Position numbers and translations under genes: made by a program. Shown piece after piece: positions 1 through 11,469 of a stretch of DNA of 64,000 bases. Location of the stretch: the NCBI GenBank assembly GCA_900547395.1, contig URGP01000003.1:62001-126000 (forward strand). The letters run 5' to 3'. Origin of the DNA: an uncultured Opitutales bacterium. Its GTDB lineage: Bacteria > Verrucomicrobiota > Verrucomicrobiia > Opitutales > Intestinicryptomonadaceae. Positions within the stretch are counted from its first letter, which is position 1; each line of letters starts with the position of its first letter. The notes under the pieces were generated by a model. That model worked only from the letters and a program-made list of their open reading frames with translations. It was not told the origin of the DNA and did no database searches.

Positions 1-409
1 CGCGCAAGAGCTCTTCGGCAAGCGCGCTCAATTTACACTCCGTGTATCGGTATGCCGCCGCGCTGTCGCCATCGATTGAGCCGAAGTTGCCCTGGGGCAT
101 TACGAGCGGATAGCCCATGACCCAATCCTGCGCAAGGCGCACCAATGTGTCGTAAACGGAGCTGTCACCGTGCGGGTGGTAGTTTTTAAGAACTTCGCCG
201 ACGACGCCCGCGCACTTGTCAAAAGCCCTGTTGTGGAGCAGCCCTTCGCGCAACATTGCGTACAAAATTCTGCGCTGCACAGGCTTCATGCCGTCGCGCA
301 CATCGGGAAGCGCGCGGGAAATAATGACCGACATCGAATAGTCGATGTATGCGCCCTGCATTATGTCCGTAATGCTGGCAGGCAATACTTTTTCGTTTTC
401 TGCGTACAT
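1..409 (-). CDS. gyrA: DNA gyrase subunit A, N-terminal part (cut by window edge)
   Basis: The first ~136 residues of the ATP-dependent type II topoisomerase subunit that breaks and rejoins DNA; it pairs with GyrB to introduce negative supercoils. The minus-strand translation from the ATG at 409 starts [12 protein letters not shown] and contains the quinolone-resistance region [14 protein letters not shown] and the active-site tyrosine segment AYRYTE. The residues matching E. coli Ser83 and Asp87 are Ser and Asp, i.e. the quinolone-susceptible type. The start is set by AGAAGGAA about 9 nt upstream of the ATG and by gyrB ending 18 nt before, so gyrB and gyrA form one unit. The rest of the gene lies beyond position 1. 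Confidence 0.96.
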   Translation of the reverse strand, partial: MYAENEKVLPASITDIMQGAYIDYSMSVIISRALPDVRDGMKPVQRRILYAMLREGLLHNRAFDKCAGVVGEVLKNYHPHGDSSVYDTLVRLAQDWVMGYPLVMPQGNFGSIDGDSAAAYRYTECKLSALAEELLR

Positions 410-427
410 AGTAAATTCCTTCTAAAA

Positions 428-2929
<2,502 letters not shown>

Positions 2930-3046
2930 TTATTTAATAAATTGATTTTATATAACGGGAAATTGCGCCAATGAAATTTTGCGAAAACGCAAGCATTTTT
3001 TCTAAAAAAATCCGCCGATTTCCCCACTTTTTTCACGCTCATATTT

Positions 3047-3074
3047 ATACTATATAAGCGCATTTGAATTGCAA
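3047..3074 (-). promoter_or_regulatory. Possible gyrB promoter
   Basis: On the minus strand TTGCAA (3074-3069) and TAGTAT (3052-3047) are 16 nt apart, each matching 4 of 6 sigma-70 consensus bases. The pair lies about 130 nt upstream of the gyrB ATG in a spacer with no gene. An A/T-rich inverted repeat (about 3077-3095) lies just upstream and might end the preceding transcript. Sequence match only. Confidence 0.4.
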
Positions 3075-3192
3075 ACTTTTTTAAAAGTTTTTTGCATTTT
3101 TTCGGCGCGCCTTTCCATTGCACAACCTACTGCTTTTCAATAATTTGAGTTGAAAAATTCCGGTTCCCCCAAAAACCTGCTCCCCCGCCTTT

Positions 3193-3933
3193 TCATTTCG
3201 ACAAACTTCCAAACAAAAACAAGGCTGAAAATATGGCGACAAAGCAGGCAAGCATCAGCCAAACTTGCAAATATAGCGACTTCGATTTTTTGGAAAACAA
3301 TCTCAAACGCCTGTCTTTTACGCGTATTCTCAAACAGCCCTCGGATGCGTCGCCGTCGAAAATTTTTAATTTTCTGCCGACGGGAGCAATGTCGTAAAAA
3401 AACTTGTAAATTGTATAGGAAGAAAAAATTTCTTCCGTATCAAAAGTAAAAACTTCCAATGCCCCTGCCTCCAAAACAAACGGCGGCTTTTTATTTGAAA
3501 CAATCGCGGCCTCCACAGGGAAGTAAACAAGCTCTTTTTGAATTTTTCCATGCGCTTTTTTTGTCCGCCACTCCGCCGACAAAAAGCCGATTTTCTCAAT
3601 CTTTAACGCTTCCTGCGAAGTATTCCATAGCTCGATTGAGACTTGCTTTGCAATTTTCCCGTCAAGCGAATCTATTTGAAGCATTGTTTTCAGTTCATAA
3701 CGCTTTTTTTGCTTAAATGAAAATACGGCAAAGACAATTATAAACAGAACAAGCGCAACTGCCGCAACTATAAGAACGTTATCAAGCCACCTAAAAGTCT
3801 TATCAAAAAAGTCAAAATCATTTGCAAATGCACCGCAAATAAAAAGCATAAAGACGAAAGCAATCAATACAACCGACAAAATCCTGCAAACAATTTGTAT
3901 CCTGCTTGCAATTAACTTATCTGTAATTTTCAT
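3193..3933 (-). CDS. Uncharacterised membrane protein, three predicted TM segments
   Basis: A 246-residue protein I do not recognise. Two hydrophobic segments lie near the N-terminus (about 14-35 and 52-72), then a soluble middle of about 140 residues rich in beta-type pattern and Lys/Phe, then a C-terminal hydrophobic segment (about 222-243) followed by SLSK. This suggests an inner-membrane protein with one central domain. It stands alone: guaA ends upstream before a strong terminator, and gyrB starts about 270 nt downstream. The reading frame is clean and on the same strand as its neighbours, so I take it as real. No function is proposed. Confidence 0.75.
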   Translation of the reverse strand: MKITDKLIASRIQIVCRILSVVLIAFVFMLFICGAFANDFDFFDKTFRWLDNVLIVAAVALVLFIIVFAVFSFKQKKRYELKTMLQIDSLDGKIAKQVSIELWNTSQEALKIEKIGFLSAEWRTKKAHGKIQKELVYFPVEAAIVSNKKPPFVLEAGALEVFTFDTEEIFSSYTIYKFFYDIAPVGRKLKIFDGDASEGCLRIRVKDRRLRLFSKKSKSLYLQVWLMLACFVAIFSALFLFGSLSK

Positions 3934-4044
3934 TTTGTAATTATTCTAAAACTTTGAAAGAAATACAACCCTATTCACCAAAATTTATCAAATTGTAAAT
4001 GCTTTGATTTTTCTCCAAGCCCGCAAAAGAAGAACCGCATACAG

Positions 4045-4085
4045 ACAAAAAAATTGCGCTTGGAATATGGCTCCAAGCGCAATTT
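4045..4085 (-). terminator. Intrinsic terminator after guaA
   Basis: A perfect 14-bp inverted repeat (4051-4064 with 4072-4085, 7-nt loop) is followed on the minus strand by seven T. It starts about 12 nt after the guaA stop and separates guaA from the membrane-protein gene. Confidence 0.92.
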
Positions 4086-4097
4086 AAAATTTCTATT

Positions 4098-5639
4098 TTA
4101 TTCCCATTCGATGGTTGAAGGGGGTTTTGAAGAAATATCAAGGCATACCCTGTTGACGCCCTTTACTTCGTTAATTATGCGGTTTGAAATTTTAGCAAGC
4201 AATTCATGAGGAATGTGCGCCCAGTCCGCCGTCATTGCGTCCAAGCTTTCCACTATGCGAAGCGCAATTACATTGTCGTATGTGCGCTCATCGCCCATGA
4301 CGCCAACCGTTTTCACGGGCAGGAAGACAGCAAAAGACTGCCACACCTTGCCGTAATATCCGCTCGACTTCATTTCCTCTATGAGGATTGCATCAGCTTC
4401 GCGCAATACGTCCAAACGCTTTTTTGTGATTTCGCCGACAACCCTTACGCCCAAGCCGGGCCCCGGGAAGGGATGACGCCACAATACGTCATGCGCCAAG
4501 CCAAGCTCTTTGCCGAGAGCGCGCACTTCGTCTTTGAAGAGTTCGCGCAAAGGTTCGAGAAGTTTTAACTTCATACGTTTAGGCAAGCCGCCGACATTGT
4601 GGTGGCTCTTAATCAAAGATGCGGGATTTCCATCGATTGAAACACTTTCAATAACGTCGGGATAAAGCGTGCCCTGCGCCAAAAAGTCAACCTGCCCGAT
4701 GCTCTTCACTGTTTTGTCGAACACTTCAACAAACGTCTTGCCGATAATCTTGCGCTTGCGTTCGGGGTCGGTGACGCCTTTCAATTTTTTGAGGAAAAGC
4801 GGAGCCGCCTTGGCTGTGATGAAACGCATTTTGAAATTGCGCTTAAAAAGGTCTTCAACAGACTTGCGCTCATTCTTTCTCAAAAGCCCGTTGTCAACAA
4901 ACACGCAGGTAAGCTGGTTGCCGATTGCCTTGTGGATTAACGCCGCCGCAACAGAAGAGTCAACGCCGCCGCTCAAACCCAAAATCACCTTCTTGTCGCC
5001 GACAGTTTCGCGGATTTTCGCGATTGCGCGCTCAACGTAGTCGGACATATTCCAGTCGCCCTTGCAACCGCAGATACCGAACAAAAAATTCTTTATGATT
5101 TCAATCCCCCCGATGGTATGCGCGACTTCGGGGTGGAACTGCATTCCGAAGAATTTGCGCTCCTTGTTTTCAATCAAGGCGTATTCGGAATTTTCGGTTG
5201 TCGCTATGGCTTTAAAGCCCTTGGGTAGTTTCACCAAGCGGTCGCCGTGCGAATTCCAAACGGTCATCGGAGACTTTATGCCCTTTAAAAGAAGGCTGTC
5301 GGAAGACTTGAAAGAAAGCTTGCCATGCCCGTATTCGCGCTGTTTTGAAGAAACGACTTCGCCGCCGAGCATCTTGCCCATCAACTGCAAACCATAGCAA
5401 ATCCCCAAAACGGGAACACCCAGCTCAAACACCTTCGGATCGGGGCGCGGAGATTTTGGCGACAAAACGCTTGCGGGACCGCCCGACAAAATCACGCCGC
5501 ACAAATCGTCGCCCTTGATTTTAGACGCTTTTGTGTTGTATGGCAAAATTTCCGAATAAACGCCGCACTCGCGAATGCGGCGCGCTATAACCTGCGTGTA
5601 CTGGGAACCGAAGTCGAGAACTATAATTTTCTGATTCAT
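4098..5639 (-). CDS. guaA: GMP synthase (glutamine-hydrolysing)
   Basis: Converts XMP to GMP using ATP and glutamine, the last step of de novo guanine nucleotide synthesis. 513 residues, a normal full length. The N-terminal class I glutamine amidotransferase domain (about 1-190) shows [15 protein letters not shown], the nucleophile loop GICYG and the catalytic FHPEV. The ATP pyrophosphatase domain shows the PP-loop [14 protein letters not shown] and the XMP-binding [11 protein letters not shown], and the protein ends in the family tail TIEWE. The 72-residue zinc-ribbon gene ends 11 nt upstream, so the two are probably co-transcribed. The Shine-Dalgarno is weak. Confidence 0.98.
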   Translation of the reverse strand: MNQKIIVLDFGSQYTQVIARRIRECGVYSEILPYNTKASKIKGDDLCGVILSGGPASVLSPKSPRPDPKVFELGVPVLGICYGLQLMGKMLGGEVVSSKQREYGHGKLSFKSSDSLLLKGIKSPMTVWNSHGDRLVKLPKGFKAIATTENSEYALIENKERKFFGMQFHPEVAHTIGGIEIIKNFLFGICGCKGDWNMSDYVERAIAKIRETVGDKKVILGLSGGVDSSVAAALIHKAIGNQLTCVFVDNGLLRKNERKSVEDLFKRNFKMRFITAKAAPLFLKKLKGVTDPERKRKIIGKTFVEVFDKTVKSIGQVDFLAQGTLYPDVIESVSIDGNPASLIKSHHNVGGLPKRMKLKLLEPLRELFKDEVRALGKELGLAHDVLWRHPFPGPGLGVRVVGEITKKRLDVLREADAILIEEMKSSGYYGKVWQSFAVFLPVKTVGVMGDERTYDNVIALRIVESLDAMTADWAHIPHELLAKISNRIINEVKGVNRVCLDISSKPPSTIEWE

Positions 5640-5650
5640 GGTATTTTTTG

Positions 5651-5869
5651 TTAGAATTTGATACGTCCGTTTCTATAGCCGCAAACGGGGCAAACCGCAG
5701 ATTCGCCTGCCGCGCGGGATGTGTAAATCGACCTGCATTTTAGGCAATGATAGACATTTTCGCGCATTCTCTTCCGATAGGAGCCTACATACGCCCTATC
5801 CGCAAAAAACGCACTTATGGCGGCCGCCGCCAAAACAACGCAAGCCACAGTTGTGAAATATATCGTCAT
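5651..5869 (-). CDS. Small membrane-anchored zinc-ribbon protein
   Basis: A 72-residue protein with an N-terminal hydrophobic helix (about 5-23), a short basic stretch, and a four-cysteine ribbon: Cys42-x2-Cys45 and Cys60-x2-Cys63, which should bind one zinc. I do not recognise a named family. It lies between the rplQ terminator and guaA, 11 nt before guaA, so it is probably the first gene of a guaA unit. The ATG at 5869 is preceded by AAAGG very close to the start. It is probably a cytoplasm-facing ribbon tethered to the membrane. Function unknown. Confidence 0.72.
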   Translation of the reverse strand: MTIYFTTVACVVLAAAAISAFFADRAYVGSYRKRMRENVYHCLKCRSIYTSRAAGESAVCPVCGYRNGRIKF

Positions 5870-5878
5870 TGCCTTTCT

Positions 5879-5920
5879 TGAAAAAAACGCAAAACGCGCC
5901 CGAAAAAGGACGCGTTGTTT
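5879..5920 (-). terminator. Intrinsic terminator of the ribosomal operon after rplQ
   Basis: On the minus strand a stem of about 8 bp (ACGCGTCC with GGGCGCGT, one G-T pair, 5893-5916) is followed by TTTT, a short gap and seven T. It lies about 30 nt after the rplQ stop and immediately before the zinc-ribbon gene. Confidence 0.8.
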
Positions 5921-5949
5921 GCGGAATTGAAAAAATCAAAGAAAACCCC

Positions 5950-6498
5950 TTATTCCGCAGCCTTTTCAGCGTCCTCCGCAGGAGCGGCTTCCGCTTTCTT
6001 GGTTGTCTTCTTGGCAGTTTTCTTGGTTGCGGCTTTCTTTGTAGCCGCTTTCTTTGCAGTCTTTTTAGCGGCGGGTTTCTTTGCCGCCTTATAGCCTTCG
6101 TCGTCGGCTTCGATAAGCTCGATTAACGCCATGTGCGCGGCGTCGCCTGCGCGGGGAACAAGCTTATATATGCGAGTATAGCCGCCCTTGCGGTTTACGA
6201 ACTTGGAGACTTTGCCTTCCTTGTCTTTTGAACCAAAGAGCATTGCAACAGCTTCAACATCGCGAATGCGGGCGATTGCCAAACGGCGGTAGTGCAATTT
6301 AACAGCCGCATCTTCAGAAGCCGCCGCATTCTTTGCCAAAGTAATGATTTTTTCGGCAAACGGACGCAATGCTTTTGCTGATGCGAGAGTTGTTTCAATT
6401 CTGTCATGGCGGAAAAGAGCCGCCGCAAGAGACGCCATAATGGCGGCGCGGTGTTCTTTTTTTACGCCCAATGTGTGCTTATGTTTTGAATGACGCAT
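5950..6498 (-). CDS. rplQ: Ribosomal protein L17 with lysine/alanine tail
   Basis: Large-subunit protein near the peptide exit tunnel. Residues 1-130 match L17 (start MRHSKHKHTLGVKKEHR, RDVEAVAMLFG, GGYTRIYKL). From about residue 137 to 182 there is an extra tail made of AKK/TKK repeats ending in an acidic AEDAEKAAE. This resembles histone H1-like or AlgP-type C-terminal domains, and E. coli L17 lacks it (127 residues). The tail stays in frame and its stop lies before the operon terminator, so it is part of the product. rplQ is the last gene of the cluster after rpoA, as usual. Confidence 0.96.
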   Translation of the reverse strand: MRHSKHKHTLGVKKEHRAAIMASLAAALFRHDRIETTLASAKALRPFAEKIITLAKNAAASEDAAVKLHYRRLAIARIRDVEAVAMLFGSKDKEGKVSKFVNRKGGYTRIYKLVPRAGDAAHMALIELIEADDEGYKAAKKPAAKKTAKKAATKKAATKKTAKKTTKKAEAAPAEDAEKAAE

Positions 6499-6521
6499 TT
6501 TAAATAATTTCTTTTAAAGTA

Positions 6522-7520
6522 TTATATGGTTGCCGTATCAATCAGGCGTTCGTCTATCTTCATACCCAAAGACAAGCCCAACTGCTCCAACTTACCCTTA
6601 ATTTCGTTGAGAGATTTTTTGCCGAAATTGCGATATTTCAACATTTCCTGCTCCGACTTCATTGCCAATTCGCCGACAGTGGTGATGTTTGCGTTGTTTA
6701 AGCAATTTGCCGCGCGGACGGAAAGTTCGATTTCGTTTACGCTCATGTTCAAGAGCTTCCTCAAACGGTTCTGCTCTTCGCTTACTTCGCGTCCCGCAGT
6801 TTCAAATTCGATGTCCTGCTCGTTCACCTTGTCGAACACGTCGATGTGGTGCTTCAAGATGACTGCGGCTTCCTTCATCGCTTCGTCGGGAGTAATGCAG
6901 CCGTTTGTCCAGATTTCAACCGTCAATTTGTCAAAGTCAGTCATCTGCCCGACGCGAGTCGGGTCAACAGAATACTTTACCAATTCAATCGGGCTGAACA
7001 AGGAATCAACGGGAATTACACCTATGGGCTGGTCGGCATACTTATTTTCTTCTGCCGGACGCCAGCCGCGACCTTCGCAAATTTCAACTTCCGCAACAAA
7101 ACGACGCTTGAAATCGAGTGTGCAAATTACCTGTTCGGGATTTACGATTGTGATGTCCGAATCCAACTGAATGTCGGCGGCGGTTACAGGACCTTCCTTT
7201 TCGACATCAATCATCAGACGCTTCGGTTCGCGAGTCGCGCTCTTAATCTTGATTTTTTTGAGGTTCAAAACGATGTCGGTAACGTCTTCAACGATGCCTT
7301 CAACGCTCTGAAATTCGTGATCCACGCCCTCAATCTTGATAGAGCTGATTGCAGCCCCTTCAATCGATCCCAAAAGAACTCGACGCAAGGCATTGCCTAT
7401 TGTGTAGCCGAAACCCGTTTCAAAAGGTTCCGCCACAAACTTCGCATAAGTTTCGGTAGCTGTTGCTTCGTCTTTTACAAGACGTTTGGGCAACTCAAAT
7501 TTTCCAAGGCGCTTTGCCAT
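6522..7520 (-). CDS. rpoA: RNA polymerase alpha subunit
   Basis: Nucleates assembly of RNA polymerase and contacts promoter UP elements and activators. 332 residues, the usual length. The N-terminal dimerisation domain (about 1-230) includes FGYTIGNALRRVLLGS; after a linker, the C-terminal domain (about 250-320) shows the helix-hairpin-helix ELSVRAANCLNNANI and KSLNEIKGKLEQLGLSLG. AAAGGAA lies 6-12 nt before the ATG. It is flanked by rpsD upstream and rplQ downstream, the conserved order. Confidence 0.98.
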   Translation of the reverse strand: MAKRLGKFELPKRLVKDEATATETYAKFVAEPFETGFGYTIGNALRRVLLGSIEGAAISSIKIEGVDHEFQSVEGIVEDVTDIVLNLKKIKIKSATREPKRLMIDVEKEGPVTAADIQLDSDITIVNPEQVICTLDFKRRFVAEVEICEGRGWRPAEENKYADQPIGVIPVDSLFSPIELVKYSVDPTRVGQMTDFDKLTVEIWTNGCITPDEAMKEAAVILKHHIDVFDKVNEQDIEFETAGREVSEEQNRLRKLLNMSVNEIELSVRAANCLNNANITTVGELAMKSEQEMLKYRNFGKKSLNEIKGKLEQLGLSLGMKIDERLIDTATI

Positions 7521-7546
7521 TTTAGTTCCTTTTGTTAATTGAAATA

Positions 7547-8155
7547 TTATCGTGAATAGAATTCAACAATCAACTGTTCGTTGATGGTCTTATCCATTTC
7601 GTCGCGTATGGGAAGACGGTTTACGGTGCCTTTGAACGCGCCGTCAACCCTGTCGAGCCATGCGGGAGGATTGCGCAAAGCGGATTCGTCCAAGCTGCGC
7701 TGGGCAAGCTGGCGGGAACTTGACTTTTCGCGGACTTCAACTACGTCGCCCGGCTTGCATGAGAAACTCGGAATGTCAACCTTTGCGCCGTTTACCTGAA
7801 CATGGCCGTGTGTAACGAGCTGGCGCGCCGCCTTGCGTGTGCGACCGAAACCCAACAAATAAACGATGTTGTCGAGGCGCACTTCCAAAAGCTGCATAAA
7901 CACTTCGCCCGTAACGCCGCCCTGACGCTTTGCGCGTTCAAAAGTGAGGCGGAACTGCTTTTCGGTAAGACCGTACATAAAGCGCAATTTCTGCTTTTCG
8001 GTAAGACCCATGGAATAGTCTGTGACGCGGCGGCGCAAACGCGGCCCGTGAATGCCGGGCAAATACGCCTTGTTTGTCATAGCCTTCTTTGCGTTGAAAA
8101 GCGCAGTGTTGAAACGGCGATTAATTCTCTGTGTTGGACCTGTATAACGAGACAT
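7547..8155 (-). CDS. rpsD: Ribosomal protein S4
   Basis: Primary 16S-binding small-subunit protein needed for early 30S assembly. 202 residues with the S4 RNA-binding domain (RLDNIVYLLGFGRTRKAARQ, HGHVQVNG) and the C-terminal LIVEFYSR. The N-terminus has no CxxC zinc motif, so this is the zinc-free form. AGGAG lies about 9 nt upstream of the ATG. It sits between rpsK and rpoA; E. coli S4 regulates the alpha operon by binding its leader, but I see no matching structure I could defend here. Confidence 0.98.
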   Translation of the reverse strand: MSRYTGPTQRINRRFNTALFNAKKAMTNKAYLPGIHGPRLRRRVTDYSMGLTEKQKLRFMYGLTEKQFRLTFERAKRQGGVTGEVFMQLLEVRLDNIVYLLGFGRTRKAARQLVTHGHVQVNGAKVDIPSFSCKPGDVVEVREKSSSRQLAQRSLDESALRNPPAWLDRVDGAFKGTVNRLPIRDEMDKTINEQLIVEFYSR

Positions 8156-8179
8156 TTTAAAATTCTCCTGATTTTGAAA

Positions 8180-8668
8180 TTATACGCGGCGACGTTTGCG
8201 GGCGCGGCATCCGTTATGCGGAACCGGCGTAACGTCGGCGATGGATACAACGATAAAGCCCAATGCCTGCAAAGAGCGAATAGCCGCATCGCGACCCATG
8301 CCCGGACCCTTTACCTTCACTGCGACTTCCTTCATGCCGTGGCTCATGGCAACCTTGCCTGCGTCCTGAGTTACGACTTGCGCGGCGTAAGCGGTGCTCT
8401 TTCTCGAGCCGCGGAAGTTCATTTTGCCCGCGCTCGACCAGCTGATTACATTGCCCTGCTGGTCAGTGAAAGAAACTTTCGTGTTATTGAAAGTGGCGTT
8501 GATTGAGCATACGCCCGTGTGGACGTTCTTGCTGCCCTTTGCCTTGCGAATTTTGATTTCACCGAGCTCTTCGCTCAACAAATCCTTTGCAGTCGGCTGG
8601 GAAGGCTGCTGTTCCTGAACCTGCTCTTCGGCAACCGTTGTTTCCTTTATTTCTTTTTCTTCGCTCAT
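8180..8668 (-). CDS. rpsK: Ribosomal protein S11 with acidic N-terminal extension
   Basis: Small-subunit platform protein. The core from about residue 38 ([20 protein letters not shown]) to the end ([17 protein letters not shown]) is a full S11. The first ~35 residues are Glu/Gln-rich ([16 protein letters not shown]) and absent from E. coli S11 (129 residues; 162 here). No ATG occurs in the extension after the first codon and AAGGA precedes the 8668 start, so the long form is most likely real. It follows rpsM and precedes rpsD in the standard order. Confidence 0.97.
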   Translation of the reverse strand: MSEEKEIKETTVAEEQVQEQQPSQPTAKDLLSEELGEIKIRKAKGSKNVHTGVCSINATFNNTKVSFTDQQGNVISWSSAGKMNFRGSRKSTAYAAQVVTQDAGKVAMSHGMKEVAVKVKGPGMGRDAAIRSLQALGFIVVSIADVTPVPHNGCRARKRRRV

Positions 8669-8687
8669 TTAAAATCCTTAAAGTTTA

Positions 8688-9062
8688 TTATGCTTTCTGA
8701 CCTACGCCGACAGTCTTGCGCTTGCCTTTGCGGGTGCGCGCATTCGTGCTTGTGCGCTGGCCTCTTACGGGCAAACCGCGCATATGCCTCAAACCGCGAT
8801 AGCTCTTGATTGCGCTCAAACGCTTTAAGTTCGACATGATTTCGCGACGCAAATCGCCTTCAAGCTTGAACTGGTTGTCAGCAATCACCGTCATGATTTT
8901 GTTGATGTGCTCTTCGTTCAATTCCTGAGCGCGCATTTCTTCTGGAATGCCCGCTTCCTTGCAAATCAACTTTGCGCGTACAGGGCCAATTCCGTAGATG
9001 TATCTGAGCGCATATTCAACGCGCTTATTGTTTGGTATGTCAACACCGAGTAGTCGTGCCAT
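8688..9062 (-). CDS. rpsM: Ribosomal protein S13
   Basis: Small-subunit head protein forming bridges to the 50S and contacting tRNA. 124 residues beginning [20 protein letters not shown], with the helix-two-turn-helix core and the basic C-terminus [17 protein letters not shown]. There is no Shine-Dalgarno before the ATG; the leader is A/T only. In many bacteria infA and rpmJ lie between map and rpsM; here the 80-nt gap holds neither. Confidence 0.98.
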   Translation of the reverse strand: MARLLGVDIPNNKRVEYALRYIYGIGPVRAKLICKEAGIPEEMRAQELNEEHINKIMTVIADNQFKLEGDLRREIMSNLKRLSAIKSYRGLRHMRGLPVRGQRTSTNARTRKGKRKTVGVGQKA

Positions 9063-9142
9063 ATTTATTTAATGTGTTAAAAGATTTTATATAATGATGT
9101 TTTTTTTCGATTTGAAAAGCTTTTTTTTCAAAAAAAACAATT

Positions 9143-9907
9143 CTACTCGCAGACAGTGAGAATTTCAGGCTCTCCGTCCGTAATTAGAACCGTGTGTTCG
9201 GAATGACTGCTCGGTTTGCCGTCCAAAGTATAAACCGTCCAACCGTCCGAACCGATTTTTATGTCGGGCTTGCCCATTGCAACCATAGGCTCTATGGCTA
9301 TCGTCATTCCGGGGCGAAGCAACGCTCCCGTTCCCGCCTTGCCATAGTTCGGAACTTCGGGTTCCTCGTGCAAATGCCTGCCGACTCCGTGCCCCGTAAA
9401 TTCCCTGATAACCGAATATCCCGCATCTTCAACATACTTTTGAATTGCCGCGGAAATATCTCCAACCCGATTGCCCGCCAATGCCTGCGCTATCCCGACA
9501 TACATTGACTCTTCAGTGGTTTTGACAAGCCTTGATACTTCTGGGCTTGCCTCGCCTATCACAACCGTTCGAGTGTTATCGCCTACGAACCCTTGATAGA
9601 CCACGCATACATCCATGCTAACTATATCTCCGGATTTCAGCACCCTTTCAGGCGTTCCAATTCCATGGATAATCTCGTCATTAACCGATACGCATATATA
9701 ACCCGGATACTTCAAACTGCCACATTTGTATTTATAGGAAGCACTCCTGCAAGAATACTTCTCCATAATATCTTTGGCCGCCCGGTCGATTTCCCAGGTG
9801 GATATGCCGATACGTGCCATTTGGCAGAGCTCATTTAGCACTTTCGCGGCAATCACGCAAGCTTGGCGCATGATTTTCAATTCCCTTTCGGATTTAATGC
9901 TAATCAT
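9143..9907 (-). CDS. map: Methionine aminopeptidase, type I
   Basis: Removes the initiator methionine from new proteins in the cytoplasm. 254 residues. The five metal ligands of the pita-bread fold can be placed: Asp in SMDVCVVYQGFVGDNTRT (two), His in GHGVGRHLHEEP, Glu in IAIEPMV, and Glu in the C-terminal SEHTVLIT strand. It has no N-terminal SH3 or zinc-finger extension. The gene lies between secY and rpsM, and no adk is present between secY and map. The ATG at 9907 has no Shine-Dalgarno and sits right after a GGCGCGCC palindrome. Confidence 0.98.
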   Translation of the reverse strand: MISIKSERELKIMRQACVIAAKVLNELCQMARIGISTWEIDRAAKDIMEKYSCRSASYKYKCGSLKYPGYICVSVNDEIIHGIGTPERVLKSGDIVSMDVCVVYQGFVGDNTRTVVIGEASPEVSRLVKTTEESMYVGIAQALAGNRVGDISAAIQKYVEDAGYSVIREFTGHGVGRHLHEEPEVPNYGKAGTGALLRPGMTIAIEPMVAMGKPDIKIGSDGWTVYTLDGKPSSHSEHTVLITDGEPEILTVCE

Positions 9908-9957
9908 ACGGCGCGCCGTCTATTTTGAAATTAAAATTTTAAAGAACATTTTTTCAA

Positions 9958-9985
9958 ATGCGCCGCCTTTAAAAAAACGGCGCAT
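9958..9985 (-). terminator. Hairpin between secY and map (attenuator-like)
   Basis: A perfect 8-bp stem (9958-9965 with 9978-9985) just after the secY stop on the minus strand. The following T run is short and interrupted, so it may attenuate or mark an RNA processing site rather than stop transcription fully. Confidence 0.5.
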
Positions 9986-9989
9986 CTCC

Positions 9990-11450
9990 TTATAAAACAA
10001 ACGCCTTAACAGCCCAGGAAGTCAAGCCAACCACAAGAATTATGATTAGCGGCGTCCAGAGCGCCCAAAGCGATTTAAGCTGATTTGAATCAATCAATCT
10101 GCGGGCTTCGCCCACACTGCGCCCGCGAATGCGACCCTTTTTGAGGAAGCCGTCATAGTGGCGCTGCAAAAGATAGGTTTCAACCTGCCTCATCGTGTCG
10201 AGAGCGACGCCAACGGCAATCAATGCCCCCGTACCGCCAAAGAAGTGCGCGATTTTCGGAGGAATATTCCACTGCATCATCAGCATCTGCGGCAATATCG
10301 CAATTATCAAAAGGAATATCGAACCCGCCAATGTCAAACGCGTCATCACATAGTCCAAGAACTTTGCCGTCGGCTCTCCGGGGCGAACGCCGGGGATGTA
10401 GCCGCCATAACGCTTCAAATCATCGGCAATCTGCAACGGCTTAAACATAATCGACACCCAAAAATAGCTGAAAAGCAAAATGAGGACGCCATAAACCGTC
10501 GTATAGACTGTTGGGCTGAACTGTCCGAAAATCTGCTGCGGAAAGAGCAAGAGTGCGCTTGCGAAAATGATTGGCATAACGCCCGCATAATTTACCTTCA
10601 AAGGCAAATATGAGGACTGCCCGCCCATAATCTTGTTGCCCACCATGCGTTTTGCGTACTGCACGGGAATTTTTCTTGTCGCCTGAGTAACGGCAATGAT
10701 AGCCGCCGTAACGACAAGCAAGAGAGCAATCATTATTGCCGCCTGAGGTATGCCGCCCATTGCCGCGCCTTCCGCGCCTATCGGACGGTTGAATACGAGC
10801 ATGTACGCCTGCGAGAATGCGCCCGGCAAGTCGGCGACGATGCCGACCGTAATCAAAATAGATATGCCGTTGCCGATGCCCCGCTGGGTAATCTGCTCCC
10901 CAAGCCACATCAAAATCATGCACCCCGTGACGAGGAATATTACCGATGTCACAAAGAACAAGGATAAATTCGACGCAACCACGATGTTTCCGAACTGATT
11001 CGGATCAAAACCTGTAAATAAAGTACCCGGCTTCCAAATAATCGCGTACATCATGAGCATGCCCTGAACAGCCGCGATTAAAATTGTGAGATAACGGGTG
11101 TACTGCGAAATTTTCTGCCTGCCCATCTCGCCTTCCTGCATAAGGCGCGCGAGACTCGGAACAACCGCCCCCATAAGCTGCAAAATAATAGAAGCACTGA
11201 TGTACGGCATGATGCCGAGCGCGAAAACCGCACCCTGCATCATTGCACCACCGGTGAACATATTATAAAGACCGACCAATCCGCCGCCGTCATTGGAGCC
11301 GGAAGCGTAGTAGGCCTGCAACGGGGTCGGGTCAATGCCCGGCAGAGGAATTGCCGCGCCAACACGAGCGATAAAAATCAACCCGAGCGTCAAAAATATG
11401 CGCTGACGCAGTTCGGGAATTTTAAAGCAATTAGTAAAGGCGCTAAACAT
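9990..11450 (-). CDS. secY: Preprotein translocase subunit SecY
   Basis: Central pore of the SecYEG inner-membrane channel. 486 residues with ten predicted helices; family segments include the start FKIPELRQRIFLTLGLIFIA, RVGAAIPLPGID, the loop RYGGYIPGVRPGEPT and C-terminal GRIRGRSVGEARRLIDS. GGAAGGAA precedes the ATG by about 5 nt. It lies after rplO, as usual. An extra hydrophobic end (ILVVGLTSWAVKAFVL) makes it slightly longer than E. coli SecY (443). The partner secE is at 42451. Confidence 0.98.
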   Translation of the reverse strand: MFSAFTNCFKIPELRQRIFLTLGLIFIARVGAAIPLPGIDPTPLQAYYASGSNDGGGLVGLYNMFTGGAMMQGAVFALGIMPYISASIILQLMGAVVPSLARLMQEGEMGRQKISQYTRYLTILIAAVQGMLMMYAIIWKPGTLFTGFDPNQFGNIVVASNLSLFFVTSVIFLVTGCMILMWLGEQITQRGIGNGISILITVGIVADLPGAFSQAYMLVFNRPIGAEGAAMGGIPQAAIMIALLLVVTAAIIAVTQATRKIPVQYAKRMVGNKIMGGQSSYLPLKVNYAGVMPIIFASALLLFPQQIFGQFSPTVYTTVYGVLILLFSYFWVSIMFKPLQIADDLKRYGGYIPGVRPGEPTAKFLDYVMTRLTLAGSIFLLIIAILPQMLMMQWNIPPKIAHFFGGTGALIAVGVALDTMRQVETYLLQRHYDGFLKKGRIRGRSVGEARRLIDSNQLKSLWALWTPLIIILVVGLTSWAVKAFVL

Positions 11451-11469
11451 GTCAATTCCTTCCCTGAAA

